64,000 bases of DNA from Hypoxylon rubiginosum (lineage: Eukaryota; Ascomycota; Sordariomycetes; Xylariales; Hypoxylaceae). The DNA is taken from assembly GCA_902806565.1 (NCBI GenBank), contig CADCXA010000024.1:124001-188000 (forward strand), written 5' to 3'. A program made the position numbers and the translations under genes. Under the pieces are notes generated by a model, which did no database searches, was not told the origin of the DNA, and saw only the letters and a list, made by a program, of their open reading frames with translations. Positions 23,927-34,626 of this stretch are shown here, in pieces (position 1 is the first letter of the stretch; each line of letters starts with the position of its first letter).

Positions 23927-24652
23927 TTAATTATTTTGCCCAGATAGACGTGCAGATCTCCGCGTCGGGATAGGGCGGCGGGTTCCAGGCCTATTTATTT
24001 CTTTCTCCGTAGTCGAAGCTATATCCAACGCCACCAGTGCCGAAGATCGCACAAGTTGCTTCTGTGGATAAGGCGTCTCGCTGCGAGCCAGCATGTCAAC
24101 AAACGCAGCAATCCTCCTCTCGCGCCCGGCCTGCGTCTTGAGCGAAACCAAGCGGTAGTACATGGCGAAGCGATTCTGCCGCGTCAAGACCTCGTACGTA
24201 GCCTGGGCGGCGGGCACGGCCGCGACGGCAGCGAGGAACTCCGGGGGCAGTTCGGCCGTCGCCTGTCCGGAATACGCGGCGTCCCAGCGGCCGTCGGCTT
24301 TTGCTGCGTCGACGGCACGGTTCCCAGCTTCCGTCATGCGGCCCTCGCGCTCCAGACGTCCCACGTTGGCGACGTTGCGGCTCGACCAGGCGCTGCGAGC
24401 CGCACGCGGCGTGAACCGCTGCAGGAAAGACATCTTCGCGTCGCTTCCCTCGCCCTTGCGGACCTGGCCGTCGATCCACCCGTGACAGAGTGCTTCGTCG
24501 AGTGCTTGCGCGTAGGTAAGCGAGGTTGGTGCGGTCGCCCCTTTCTTTGCGAGTGTCAGCCAGACGCCCTTGGACGTGGCGCCACTACGAAATAGCCAGC
24601 TTGACCACGTAGCCACGTCAGAGACGGTGAGTGTCGGTAGCACTACGGACAT
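23927..24652 (-). CDS. YdeI/OmdA-like protein
   Basis: Single exon, 241 residues from MSVVLPTLTVSDVATW. A longer reading from 24736 adds 28 residues that lack family resemblance, so the inner ATG is preferred. The pattern is that of the YdeI/OmpD-associated (OmdA, bacteriocin-protection) family: SKGVWLTLAKKG, TSLTYAQALDEALCHGWIDGQ, MSFLQRFTPRAARSAWSSRNVANVGRL, and a tail domain with ELPPEFLAAVAAVPAAQATYEVL. The family is best known from bacteria, where the role is poorly defined. The C-terminus ends in a basic stretch (GTRRPIPTRRSARLS) that could act as a nuclear signal (inference). There are no introns, and GC content is high compared with its flanks, which would fit bacterial origin but does not prove it. 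Confidence 0.8.
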   Translation of the reverse strand: MSVVLPTLTVSDVATWSSWLFRSGATSKGVWLTLAKKGATAPTSLTYAQALDEALCHGWIDGQVRKGEGSDAKMSFLQRFTPRAARSAWSSRNVANVGRLEREGRMTEAGNRAVDAAKADGRWDAAYSGQATAELPPEFLAAVAAVPAAQATYEVLTRQNRFAMYYRLVSLKTQAGRERRIAAFVDMLARSETPYPQKQLVRSSALVALDIASTTEKEINRPGTRRPIPTRRSARLSGQNN

Positions 24653-25156
24653 GGAGAAGCTCTGAGTCAGATGATTTAAGCTAAATGTTTCAATTTGGTA
24701 CCCGAACGAGTTCGAGACACGCGTGGCTTTGCTCAAGGGGTTTCTTTTCTAACCGTGGAATCTCCAAGATCTCCCCTTAGGAGGTATGCATTAAGCGAAA
24801 GATTATCCCCGATACATGTACATTGTTCAATCGGGATTAAAACCCGCTAATTACGACCATGACGTCACGGGCAATACTTCCAGCAAAGCCCGGCCGACCC
24901 GGAATGCTGGACGCCGTATATGCCATATTCTCCCCTTATGTAAGGATCTGAGCAGGTTTAAGAGACGGCATTTCGTATACTTGAAAGGAAAGTTATCACA
25001 CGTTTGATTTCCTATCTAGGTAGTCTTCCAGCTGGCCCAAGGTGGTAAGGTTGTTCGTGCTTACCTACCTACCTATCGTATTGTACCGGTACTCTACTTC
25101 TTTCTATCTTTCTATCTACCCAAGTATAGACATATTATTATCCTCCGGTCTTCAAG
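24653..25156. promoter_or_regulatory. Divergent promoter region, YdeI-like / phosphate carrier
   Basis: About 500 bp between opposed starts. It has TTACCTACCTACCTATC at 25062-25078 and a pyrimidine-rich TTTCTATCTTTCTATCTACCC block (from about 25100) just before the carrier ATG. Confidence 0.45.
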
Positions 25157-26161
25157 ATGAGCTCGCCGAGTGTCACGCCTACGTTCGTGGCTTCGGACTA
25201 CTGTAAATTCTTTGGGGCAGGCGCTATTGCAGCAACCCTAACGCATGGCGTAAGTCGCTGGTATCTAGTACTAGCTACCTATATCCAAGTTCTGACCATC
25301 GTGCAGGCTGCCACTCCCATAGATGTTGTCAAGACGCGCATCCAGGTTGATGACGCCATGAAGGGCCTCAACATGGTTCGAGCGGGTCGCCAGATAGTAG
25401 CCAAAGAAGGCGCCTCCGCCCTGCTGACCGGTTTTGGGCCGACGGCCGTGGGGTATGCCATTCAAGGCGGCGGCAAGTTTGCCGGCTACGAATTCTTCAA
25501 GAAGAAGTTTATCGACCTGACGGGCTCGCAAGAGAAGGCAACCCAGCATCGCACGGCCATCTACCTGGGCGCCAGCGCCACGGCCGAGTTCTTCGCCGAC
25601 ATCGCGCTCTGCCCGCTCGAAGCGACGCGGATCCGCCTCGTCTCCCAGCGCGGCTTCGCCTCGGGCCTCACGACGGGGTTCATGCGCCTCGCCAGGGAAG
25701 AGGGCCTGCGCGGCTTCTACTCCGGCTTCATTCCGCTGCTCGCCAAGCAGGTCCCGTACGCCGTCGGCCAGTTCTCCGTGCACGAGGCGGCCGTCGAGGT
25801 CATATATCGGTCCATGGGCAGCGAGCGCAAGGCCAACTTGACCCAGTTAGGGTTAACAGGAATTGAGCTAAGCTCGGGCGTCGTCGCCGGTGTTGCGGCA
25901 GCCGTTCTGTCTCACCCGGCTGATACGCTATTGTCGGCTATAAACAAGGGTGCCGGCGATAAGTCACAAAGTGTGACCAGCAGGATGTTCTCTCTCGCGC
26001 GCGAATTCGGCCCCAAAAGATTAATGCTCACGGGATTGGGCCCCCGTATAGTAATGACGTGTGGTTTGGTGGCAGGGCAGTTTGTCATCTACGCTCAATG
26101 CAAGGCGCTCGTCGGAGCACCGCCGGGCATAGAGATTCACAAAGAAGAATCATTGAAGTGA
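25157..26161 (+). CDS. Mitochondrial phosphate carrier (MIR1/PIC2 type)
   Basis: Two exons, 25157-25249 and 25307-26161, give 315 residues. The 57-bp intron (GTAAGT...GTGCAG) is a multiple of three and stop-free, so it can be mistaken for coding; removing it restores LTHG|AATPIDVVKTRIQ. Three mitochondrial-carrier repeats are seen with signatures TPIDVVKTRIQ, CPLEATRIRL and HPADTLLSAIN, and six hydrophobic segments. The phosphate-carrier pattern is clear in GFGPTAVGYAIQGGGKFAGYEFFKK and PLLAKQVPYAVGQFSVHEAAVE. It imports inorganic phosphate into the mitochondrial matrix across the inner membrane. MIR1 and PIC2 orthologues cannot be told apart here with confidence. Confidence 0.92.
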   Translation: MSSPSVTPTFVASDYCKFFGAGAIAATLTHGVSRWYLVLATYIQVLTIVQAATPIDVVKTRIQVDDAMKGLNMVRAGRQIVAKEGASALLTGFGPTAVGYAIQGGGKFAGYEFFKKKFIDLTGSQEKATQHRTAIYLGASATAEFFADIALCPLEATRIRLVSQRGFASGLTTGFMRLAREEGLRGFYSGFIPLLAKQVPYAVGQFSVHEAAVEVIYRSMGSERKANLTQLGLTGIELSSGVVAGVAAAVLSHPADTLLSAINKGAGDKSQSVTSRMFSLAREFGPKRLMLTGLGPRIVMTCGLVAGQFVIYAQCKALVGAPPGIEIHKEESLK

Positions 26162-26488
26162 AGCCCGGCTGCTCCACCACTGATTAGAATAACGATCTAG
26201 AGGCATATTTATCTTTGGGAAATGGCTACGGGAACTGGAAGCGAATAAACGGCGGTTGGTGTCTTAGACGTCTTGTTTTGGCTGGGATAAGGTAGACTTT
26301 GAACAGATATTTATTCTAATTAAGGGCATATCGGGATTCATCCCAGCCCTAGTTACACCTCGTCATCTTACATCCCATTGACGTGTATGGATATGTCGCA
26401 CCTAGTGTTAAATACAACCAATAGTCTCTTGGCAAATACGGAAACGCCCTTTACCATAACATGTCAGAAGACTTTTTTAGGTTGACGT
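26162..26488. other. Intergenic between convergent genes
   Basis: 3' UTRs of the carrier and the SDR-like gene; nothing else recognised. Confidence 0.5.
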
Positions 26489-27358
26489 TCATCTAATTCG
26501 TCCTTGTGTCGGCCAGATGCCCATTGTTCTCCAGAACCCTCTACCGTCCAAGGTTCGACCAAGTGAAGAGGTATCTCTCGGTAGCGCCCGTACACCCTCC
26601 TCTAGCATAAGCTCGCCGACCCAAGCCAGCATCTGCTTCTGCTTCTCGACCTTAGCAGGGGTGGCATCAGCTCCCTCACTGGCGTTCTCAGCACTCGCTA
26701 GCGTCCGAATCGCCCAGTCTTGCGTCAAGTCCCACCAATCGTAGACGTGCATGTCGCATAGCAGCCAGCGCTTGCCAGGCGTGAAGTTCCGATGCAGCGC
26801 GATGATGGCTCTGGCGACGTCCTGGCCGTGGATGACGTGCAGCGCGCCCTTCGCCTTCAGATCAGATTTTGACTTCACCACGCGGTCCAGCCAATCCCGC
26901 GGCTGTCGTGAGGCACCATAAAGGCCAGCAAGGTCCAGTACAGCACCATCGGAGCAGGTCATCAGTTCGTCTTCAGCAACAGCGCGGGGGTCGGCACGTT
27001 CGTAAGGCGACGTCTCATCTTGCCACGTGGGCGCTGTCCAAATACTAGTCGCACCTAGCAGAACGAAGCGTGGCCTATGCTTGTGCGTGGACTCGTACAT
27101 GCGTACCAAATTCGCAGCTTGGCCATTGCCGTGCAGTGGGAACGTGATCAGCACCGTTTCGGCGTAGGGCAACGTCCTAAACGGTGTTGGATCGGTCGAA
27201 TTGGGATCGAACCGGAAGCGGATCGTGTCATTCCTACCGGTTGTGGTTGTGGCCTCGTATTTGATCCCCTCCCGCCCGAGAAGTGGGATGAGAAATGTCG
27301 ACGTCCAACCCGCTCCGAGAATGAGTAATTCGACATTGTCGTCCTGTGATATATGCAT
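26489..27358 (-). CDS. YeeZ-like NAD(P)-binding protein (atypical SDR)
   Basis: Single exon, 289 residues. The N-terminal Rossmann motif is LLILGAGWTSTFLIPLL with the expected Gly pattern. It is followed by VLITFPLHG, FVLLGATSIW, then DPRAVAEDEL and VLDLAGLYGASRQPRDWL, which match the YeeZ-like group of extended/atypical SDRs, where the catalytic Tyr-Lys pair is lost or altered. HVIHGQDVARAIIALH is the usual conserved helix after the cofactor domain. The C-terminal part (EGVRALPRDTSSLGRTLDGRGF) is a substrate-side segment. Substrate and reaction are unknown. It lies tandem and same-strand downstream of the P450 (370 bp apart), so a shared role is possible but not shown. Confidence 0.72.
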   Translation of the reverse strand: MHISQDDNVELLILGAGWTSTFLIPLLGREGIKYEATTTTGRNDTIRFRFDPNSTDPTPFRTLPYAETVLITFPLHGNGQAANLVRMYESTHKHRPRFVLLGATSIWTAPTWQDETSPYERADPRAVAEDELMTCSDGAVLDLAGLYGASRQPRDWLDRVVKSKSDLKAKGALHVIHGQDVARAIIALHRNFTPGKRWLLCDMHVYDWWDLTQDWAIRTLASAENASEGADATPAKVEKQKQMLAWVGELMLEEGVRALPRDTSSLGRTLDGRGFWRTMGIWPTQGRIR

Positions 27359-27728
27359 CTTGAACGGGTGAGCAAGTTATGATAGTAGGACAAGTTTTAT
27401 GTAACCCGTATTATAACAAACAGGAGTTGGAGTTGTACCTAGAGGGGCTTGTGTGACGTATTACATTGTGTTTCTTAATGTGCAGATGTGCAGGTACCCC
27501 CTATATTTACATCCCCACCCCGGCGGAGTTTCATCCGTTCCCGGTTCCCCCGTACTTACAGGCGGTTTCCGCTATCAACAACGACGTCTTTAGGTTTCTC
27601 TTCAATCAAATAACACTGCCCAAGGTACATAGCCTGTGTCTTCTATCTACAAGTTCTTACAAGGTACCGACCAAGCATCATTCACAGTCTCTAAAAACTT
27701 TCCACTCTCTAGCTCTAAGTGATCGTGA
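27359..27728. promoter_or_regulatory. Promoter region of the YeeZ-like gene
   Basis: 370 bp between the P450 stop and the SDR start on the same strand. Nothing else recognised. Confidence 0.45.
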
Positions 27729-29656
27729 TCAAGACCCTTTGGTATCGTCGCCGTACCGATTCATTGCGAGGTCGTTTCTAGAATAAAACGTCGACATGCG
27801 ATACTTGGTTTCTCCGCGGTACTGCTCCAAGTCTTCGAGCGCCTGTTTGCCTTCGTGCTCTATCGTCTGCCGGATCTCCTCGCTACGCGGAGTAATGCTG
27901 CACTCAAACGGTTGCGGCCGCATGTTGAGTCCGTTTCTGTATTTGTGTTAGTAGATCGTCCTTTCTCCTTTCTCCTCATGAGAGCGGCTGCATATGCAAA
28001 GCGAGGTAGCAAGGGGGTTTCACTTACGTGTAATTGAAGATGTCCACCTCTACAGTACTCCCATCCGCACGCTTCTTCTTCTGAATGTTGAAACCCCATA
28101 GCACTCTGGCTACCGTGATCCACGTGCCCTGTTCAGCCAGCGCCTGTCCCGAGCAGACCCTACGGCCCCATCCGAAAGTCATGTACCCCCTTTCTCCGGG
28201 GAACGGTCGGCTATCCGGATGACCAGCGAGGAAGCGGTTGGGATTGAAACGATCAGGGTCGGGGAATTCTCGCTCATTATGGTGGATTGCCCAAACGTTA
28301 CCCTGTATCCAGGTACCCTTGGGAATAAGCCAGCCTTTATAGTAGTCATCTTGCGTCGGCGCATGCGGTTGGCCTCCGATAATAGCTACCGAGCGCCAGC
28401 GCAGAACCTCCTTAACGAACGCCTTAACGTACGGCAGGTTCTCCTCGTCTTCCCAGCTTGGACTCCTATGCGGTCCAACCACGCGGTCGAGCTCTTCCCA
28501 TGCCGGAATCAAGACTTCCGGGAATGCACAGCAAGCCAGGATGAACGTAATTAAAGTGCTACTGCTCGTGTCGGATCCGGCACCAAATAGGTTTCCGGCT
28601 AGCGAGGAAATATCGGCCTCATTTAAATTATACTTGGGGCTCTCGCCGAACAAGTATTTGACGAAGGAATCCTCGTGGCCCTCCTTCTTAGCTGCCTCGT
28701 CCGCGAGAGCGTAGAAGAAATGAGCAGAGCGCTTCTTGCCTAGTCCGTATTTCCAGGGGGCGATCTCATTAGGAAATTTAGCCAGGAACGGGAAGGTCTC
28801 CATGAGCATGGGGAATGTCTTTCCGGGCACGTTTAGGTCAGCGGCCAAATGCATCACAGCGATGACCTCTGTGATGATGGGGTCGTCCCAGCTTTCGACA
28901 CGCCGCCCGAATGCAATTATAGAAACGACACTCGTGGCGTACCGCTCAAAGCTTTTGACATAGTGCTCCGGAGCTTTGAGCAAATCGTATGCGACCACTC
29001 GACTCTCGTTGTTCTGGAACTCGCGGTACCGGCGGACGGACTGCACACCAACGCCGTGGTGGATGAGCTTGCGGTGTGCGCGCCACCGCTCACGCTGTTC
29101 GGGAGACGTCGTATACATGTTCACCAGGTTGTCCTGGCCAGCCCCGAGCTCGGCAAAGACGAGCATCCGCGGCCGCGACGAGTAAATTCCAGCCCGTTTC
29201 TCGAACAGTTCCGAGGCCGTCCAGGCATCGTTGATCCAGATGGTAGGATTCCTGACTCGAAAAATCAGCCATAGTTTCACGCAGATGGCATCGGGATTCT
29301 ATTACCGTCCGATCCAGACCGTGACTAGGGGTGCATCATATTCCTTAGAGAGCTCCTCAAACCAAATCCACGGCTTGTTTTCCGGAAGCATAAATGTATT
29401 GCCCACAATTGGCCAGGGGAAAGGCCCAGGCGGCTAAAGTTCATCAGTCTTAGCTTTCGAAAGATTACCGTGCCTGCGTAGACATTTCATGACTTACCAG
29501 CTTAGATCGCCTCCATAGCATATAAGAATAGTCGATTACCAAGGTGATAAAGCTGATCAGCAATATAGACGTAGCTAAGTGCCACGCCGAAACTTGACTG
29601 AAGACCTTGGATCCATTCCCCTCTCTCAGGCCGGCCAAGAGCTGGTCGAACAACAT
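27729..29656 (-). CDS. Cytochrome P450 monooxygenase
   Basis: Four exons: 29656-29498, 29433-29306, 29251-28028 and 27936-27729. The sum is 1719 nt, giving 572 residues. An N-terminal membrane anchor (WHLATSILLISFITLVIDYSYML) is followed by the Pro-rich hinge PPGPFPWPIVGN. The I-helix is FGAGSDTSS (D323), the ExxR motif is KEVLRWRS, and the heme loop is FGWGRRVCSGQALAEQ with Cys462. All key residues are present, so it should be an active ER-bound microsomal (group E-I) P450. Exon 4 supplies TNGLNMRPQPFECSITPR, the usual C-terminal strand of this group, then a charged tail of about 45 residues. The family number and substrate are not readable. No PKS or NRPS is nearby, so a role in a biosynthetic cluster is not supported. 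Confidence 0.9.
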
Positions 29657-29824
29657 GGTAATACGAGCCAGATATGTAACTACCAACCCAGATATATGTC
29701 AGGGCGATCTGCGATTTGTAAAAGGGTGAAAACTCGAATGAGGTTTTAGATAGCCAGCGAGACAGGTAAACAGATCGCCATATCTATTCATTCTTTGAGG
29801 CTCGTCTGGGGAAAGGGTTCTTCA

Positions 29825-29827
<3 letters not shown>

Positions 29828-29856
<29 letters not shown>
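29828..29856. repeat. (GCT)n microsatellite, about nine units
   Basis: Uninterrupted GCT triplets in the P450 upstream region, about 170 bp from its start codon; not coding in any supported model. Confidence 0.9.
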
Positions 29857-29858
<2 letters not shown>

Positions 29859-31957
29859 AATCAAATAAACCCCTAGGCATTACACACCTCGGGGTCCTGA
29901 TTCGGCATTTATCCTGTCGATGCGTAATTGGTCAATGGTAATCTGCCGGGGGAAGAACGTGGGGTAGAAGACCATGATACTCCTCATTCCATCGTTACTT
30001 ATACTTCTTTGGGCCTCCTTACCCACTTCCCTCCGCTAAGAAAGTCCAGATTCCATACCTATCCAGGAATACGGACATGTGTCATGTGGTCGGTTTACCT
30101 GGTTAGAGAAATCATTATTCCGAGAGGGCTGTCGACGTAGCATCTGGTAACGGGCATGTGCCGATTAGGATCAAGACATTTTGGAGGTGCTCCACCGAAT
30201 GGATCGAGCTACACGTTATTAGGATTCTATAGTAAAATCTGATAACTATTCTATAAATCGATCGTAAAGAAGATATCTACCGGGAACATCTTTTAGCTTA
30301 GTAAAGCTATAGAGCATCAAACAATTTAAAAAAACTGCTAAGATAGGAAATGTAATAATTACTGGGTGACAAGAAATGACTTCACTTAGGCAACATGCGT
30401 CTGTTACTCGCCATGTGCAGATGTACATGTATCTCCTAGCTTATTTACACCCTTCATGACGCTCTACAATGTCGATTTATGGTTAAGGGGAACAAGATCT
30501 CAAAGTTACAGCCGATTATACTGGAACGCTATAAAGGTACTGGTAGGTAGGCTTCAATTTAGTATAGTCCTAGATAATCTCAGACACATTTCTATTTTAA
30601 CATTTACTTGGTCTCTATCGAAGCACCCAAGCTCATGTGAATAAACGATGGTCCAACTCTCCGAGACGACCTGACCTATTTTTCAAAAGACATGTCCAGA
30701 TAGAGAAGCTCCAAGAGTAGTACGATCAAAATACCATCATAATATCTTGGTTTAGTCAACCCGCCCCTATTCAAAGGTCATGCTCTCCTCTAATCTAATG
30801 TGCCACAATGTCCATCAACCTTTCTTAAAACTAGGTAAGTACAGCTTGACAGTCTCTTAGCAATACCACTATCTTCAAAATTTTACGTGCGGAAACATGT
30901 TGATTAAGATGCTACCTGATAATGACTGAGAATCCCAACAAGTATAGGTAGGTAGCGTCGCGTATGAGCTTCCAGTATTAACCCTAGAGCTCCAGCCTTT
31001 TAAATCTTAGCCCGTTGGAAGAGCAATTGGTCTACTAGCCTGGATAGGTGGCTCGATCAAGAAGGTAAAGGACCGCAGCGACAGAATGCGTAGTGCTATG
31101 AGGCCAGCCATGCAATAGGGAAGCAACTATGTTTTTGCACGGAGAGCTATGAACCTAAGGGACTACCAAGGTCCGGGTATATATAGGAGGCCGTGGCAAG
31201 GGGCCCAGGAATAAAGGGGCCTACCTCCCATGCAATTCTTCTCTCGTAACCAACATACTCGTAACCCCATCCAAGTAATAGGGTGGTACCCTGACACATA
31301 GATTCTATAACTCTTTGCAGTTAAGTTGATAACTCCTTACCTTGAAATAAGGTCGTCGTTCAAACTTTCGCTTCGCATCGTGAAAGTCAAGTCCTCCACC
31401 CTCCAACATGCCAGTGAATAGCTCATTGCTAGTACCAGGTAGTTGTAGGGAATTAACGAAAGTGTTTCCTGTTTATTTCATACGTTCATAAATACTCTGG
31501 TTTAAAATCGTCAAAAATGAGACGTAGATATCTAGCAAGTACGGGTTATGAGGCAAAAGGTCAAGAGGCGCCTAATAACGTCAATGGGGAAATAGTCAAC
31601 TTCGGATTGGTGACAAGATATATAAGACCTACGCTACGTGCGGACTGTGTATTAACCATAGCCAAGGTGGTCAATTGGATAGGCATCGGCTAAAAGTAGC
31701 TGACAATATAGTCCTCAGTCCGGCAGCAGGTCTTACCAGTTTAAACTCATGATATTTTTCATGCTAGAGCTTGATCTAAGCTTCTAAGCTCACTTTTAAA
31801 TCGAATGTCAATTCTCAATAGCGCGCATCTCCCCCTTAACCTAGTGCCTTTTCGGCTTGACCGTATCACCACGCACTACGTTTCTATTAACATGCAGACA
31901 TGTTCGCATTGTTAGTTCTCGCTTATCCGACGAAAAGTTCAGTTCAGCTTCAGGTGC

Positions 31958-32000
31958 CAAAAAAGACAAAAAAAGAAAAAAAAAAAGAAAAGAAAAAAAC
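31958..32000. repeat. A-rich tract
   Basis: Broken only by single G/C bases. It might be the remnant of a retroposed poly(A) tail or a nucleosome-excluding tract; no target-site duplication was found by eye. Confidence 0.6.
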
Positions 32001-32919
32001 TAGTGGTCAGATCGGGTCGAACGGCTCAGTGGCTTCAATATAGGACACGCAACTGCACGCATTGGCGTCTCTCCCGGCTGTCTATTGGGTGGTGGGCCGC
32101 CTTAAAGAGCGGGGCGGACCCGTGGGTATGGGAAGATCCAACCGCTTTCGGGCATAACTACGACGCAAGTACGTCATCTTCCCTTGGATTTCCTGCTAAA
32201 GAATTTACCGTTGATTATTAGACACCTCATCCTTTGTTTTAGATAACAAAACAAATTCGAACCAACGCGGATAGACCAGAACAGATAGAACTGACAGACC
32301 AGAGGATGGGAGGATGTTGATGCTTGTATATGCTGTACAATTATACCCTTTGTCTTTACATCATGTCTCTCTATCCGTGACCCCCACCCCTCCTGGGCTT
32401 TGATCCCTTAGGCACTTAGCGAAGCCCCTAGGTCAGGTCCCCTAGGTTAGTGGTTAGGTAGGCCGCCGTGGGCTCGGGTGGCTTACATGTATTAGTAGTA
32501 GCGGGAAAAGGCGCCAGCCAAGGGAAGGGATGATCGTATTGCGAAGGCGAACACGACAGGTATCCCGACTACCTATATGTATATGTAAAGGATCGTCAGG
32601 GTGGTTTGTTTCGTGTTTATTCACTTGCATTTCTCTCTACATACATACATACCTACAGACATAGTACCTCGAGATCCACCTATCCTACGCTCGCAGGCCC
32701 GTACATAGTAGACATTTCTCCTCTCGCTCATTCTTGCACTACCTATATGTTACTCAGAAGCCCTTGTTTGCTCGCCTTGTCCACTTTTCCCATGTGTTCT
32801 TCTCATCAACTTCACCTCAATTCTTGAACCCATTCCTCTCTTTTGCATTGCAAAGATTGGTAGTTCTCCCCTAGGTTTTTCTAGCTATGCTGCCCATATA
32901 GTAGAATAGGGTTTTCCCC

Positions 32920-34626
32920 ATGTATCCGTCCAAGGTATCCCGCGTACTCGTCCTCACCAGCGTCGTACTCCTGTTTCTCGTCACCTATACTACGCTGTAC
33001 TTGTATCATAGTGTTCCGCCGTCCTACCCGATAGCAGACTCTCAAGTCGCACCGATCCAAGATGCAGCCGCACATATACCTATAGACCAAGAGCCGCCAC
33101 CTACTCATGTCGCCGCCGTTGTAGAGACCACTAGTGCAATCTCACCACCGGGCCTGGGCAGTCCAACGCCTAGCCCGATTCCTACCGCTCCGGACGAAGG
33201 ATCGCCTCAGAAACCAGACCACGAGGAACCACCGGCTCAACAGCCTACCCCACCCGTCGAATTGGGTAGTAGTGCCAATGCAGGAGACAACCCTCAAGCG
33301 GAGGAACAGCTACCCTTACCTGATCCCGAGGCATGCGCGGAGGATCTAGGGTTCTTGGTGCGCTCCAGCATCGACCTGGAACTGACGGAACGAGTCCGGT
33401 ACACCCGGCGCTACATCCAACCGGACTTTTCCAGCGGCGTCGACAGAGACGATGTCGTGAACATCACGGAGCCTCTTATCCAAGGTGACATAGAAGTCGA
33501 CCTGTACAACTGCGGAGATACTGTGATTCCTCCAACTGCGCCGATCAAGCTTCACGTCCCGCAGCCTCACCCGGCGGCGACGTTCACACATCTCGTCTTT
33601 GGTATAGCCACCGACTACAGCCGTCTAAATGACTCGATCAGGCCCTTCTCTCACTGGATATCGGGCAGCGGCGCGAAGCTTGTCGCTGTCGTCACGGATG
33701 CGAACAGAAAGTCGCCCGGCGAAATGGGGGAGCTACAGCATAACTTCAACATCGCTGGCATCAATGCAACCCTAGTGAACCCCATCAGGGACAGCTTCAC
33801 GACATCGGAAAATCACTTCTCCGTCTTGATCAACATGCTCGAATATGGCAACTCCGACACGAAGTGGTATGGCCTCTTAGATGACGATACGTTTTTCCCT
33901 AACCTGAAACCCCTATCGGACAGCCTCGCCGCGTTGGACCACAATGTCGATGCTTACGTGGGTGCCCTCTCGGAGGATTTTTCCTCCATCCGAAACTTCG
34001 GCTTCATGGCCTTCGGCGGCGCCGGCATATTTCTGTCAACACCGCTAGCTAGGAAGTTGGGCGACCAAGCGCTTAAATGCATAGACAGAGCAACCACTAG
34101 AGAAGGCGACACCATCATTCGCGATTGCGTGTACTCCAACTCAAGAGCAAAGCTCACTATACTTCCGGGCCTCTACCAGCAGGACATGAGGGACGACGTG
34201 AGCGGGTTTTTCGAAGCCGGCTTGCGACCCTTGAACCTCCACCACTGGAAGAGCTGGTACAAGGAACCCATCGAGAAGATGGCCAAAGCTACCAATTTCT
34301 GCGGCGACTGCTTCCTCCAGCGATGGCGATTCGGAACGGATACGGTGTTCTCAAACGGCTTTTCCATTGCGACGTACCGGGACGGGATCGCATCAGTTGA
34401 CCTCCAATCGATGGAGGGCACATGGGCGAAAGCGGGAGGAAATGATTACGACTTCAGTATCGGTCCACTCAGAGATGCGTACCCGGCCGACCAAAAGAAG
34501 AGTTATAAATTAAGAGAAGCCGAGCTCGCGGACAATGGGGATCTAAAGCAGTTGTACGTACGGGTAGGCGACTCTTCCGTTGGGGAACTTGACCAGGTTG
34601 TCGAGTTGATTTGGCAAAAGCATTAG
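32920..34626 (+). CDS. Fringe-like glycosyltransferase (GT31/DUF604 type)
   Basis: Single exon, 568 residues. It is a type II membrane protein: a short cytosolic tail, a TM anchor (VLVLTSVVLLFLVTYTTLYLY, ~9-29), then a Pro-rich stem to about residue 130. The catalytic part shows HLVFGIATDYSRL, WYGLLDDDTFFPNL with the metal-binding DDD at 321-323, YVGALSED, FGFMAFGGAGIFLSTPLARKL, and GLYQQDMRDDVSGFFEAG. This is the fungal fringe-like pattern and implies a Golgi enzyme that transfers a sugar to glycoproteins or cell-wall glycans. The donor and acceptor cannot be stated. The first ATG with the TM segment directly after it was chosen. No introns. Confidence 0.85.
   Translation: MYPSKVSRVLVLTSVVLLFLVTYTTLYLYHSVPPSYPIADSQVAPIQDAAAHIPIDQEPPPTHVAAVVETTSAISPPGLGSPTPSPIPTAPDEGSPQKPDHEEPPAQQPTPPVELGSSANAGDNPQAEEQLPLPDPEACAEDLGFLVRSSIDLELTERVRYTRRYIQPDFSSGVDRDDVVNITEPLIQGDIEVDLYNCGDTVIPPTAPIKLHVPQPHPAATFTHLVFGIATDYSRLNDSIRPFSHWISGSGAKLVAVVTDANRKSPGEMGELQHNFNIAGINATLVNPIRDSFTTSENHFSVLINMLEYGNSDTKWYGLLDDDTFFPNLKPLSDSLAALDHNVDAYVGALSEDFSSIRNFGFMAFGGAGIFLSTPLARKLGDQALKCIDRATTREGDTIIRDCVYSNSRAKLTILPGLYQQDMRDDVSGFFEAGLRPLNLHHWKSWYKEPIEKMAKATNFCGDCFLQRWRFGTDTVFSNGFSIATYRDGIASVDLQSMEGTWAKAGGNDYDFSIGPLRDAYPADQKKSYKLREAELADNGDLKQLYVRVGDSSVGELDQVVELIWQKH

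Larger units (their letters stand above)
29657..32919. other. Intergenic, 3.3 kb
   Basis: No supported gene. It holds the P450 promoter, a CTG repeat (29828-29856), AT-leaning sequence with short frames only, a long A-rich tract at 31960-32000, and a pyrimidine-rich leader before the glycosyltransferase start. A frame of 72 codons after the A tract lacks codon bias and family resemblance. Confidence 0.45.

Noticed and set aside
25250..25306. Coding insertion in the phosphate carrier
   Set aside because: It is stop-free and a multiple of three but has GTAAGT and GTGCAG borders, and breaks the first carrier signature; treated as an intron.
32100..32150. 5S rRNA (minus strand, CCATACCCAC)
   Set aside because: Similarity stops after ten bases; the internal control region of 5S rRNA is absent.
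32003..32221. 72-codon frame after the A-rich tract, and a B-box-like GTTCGACCC on the minus strand
   Set aside because: No family resemblance; only 9 of 11 B-box positions fit and no A box was found at a proper distance.
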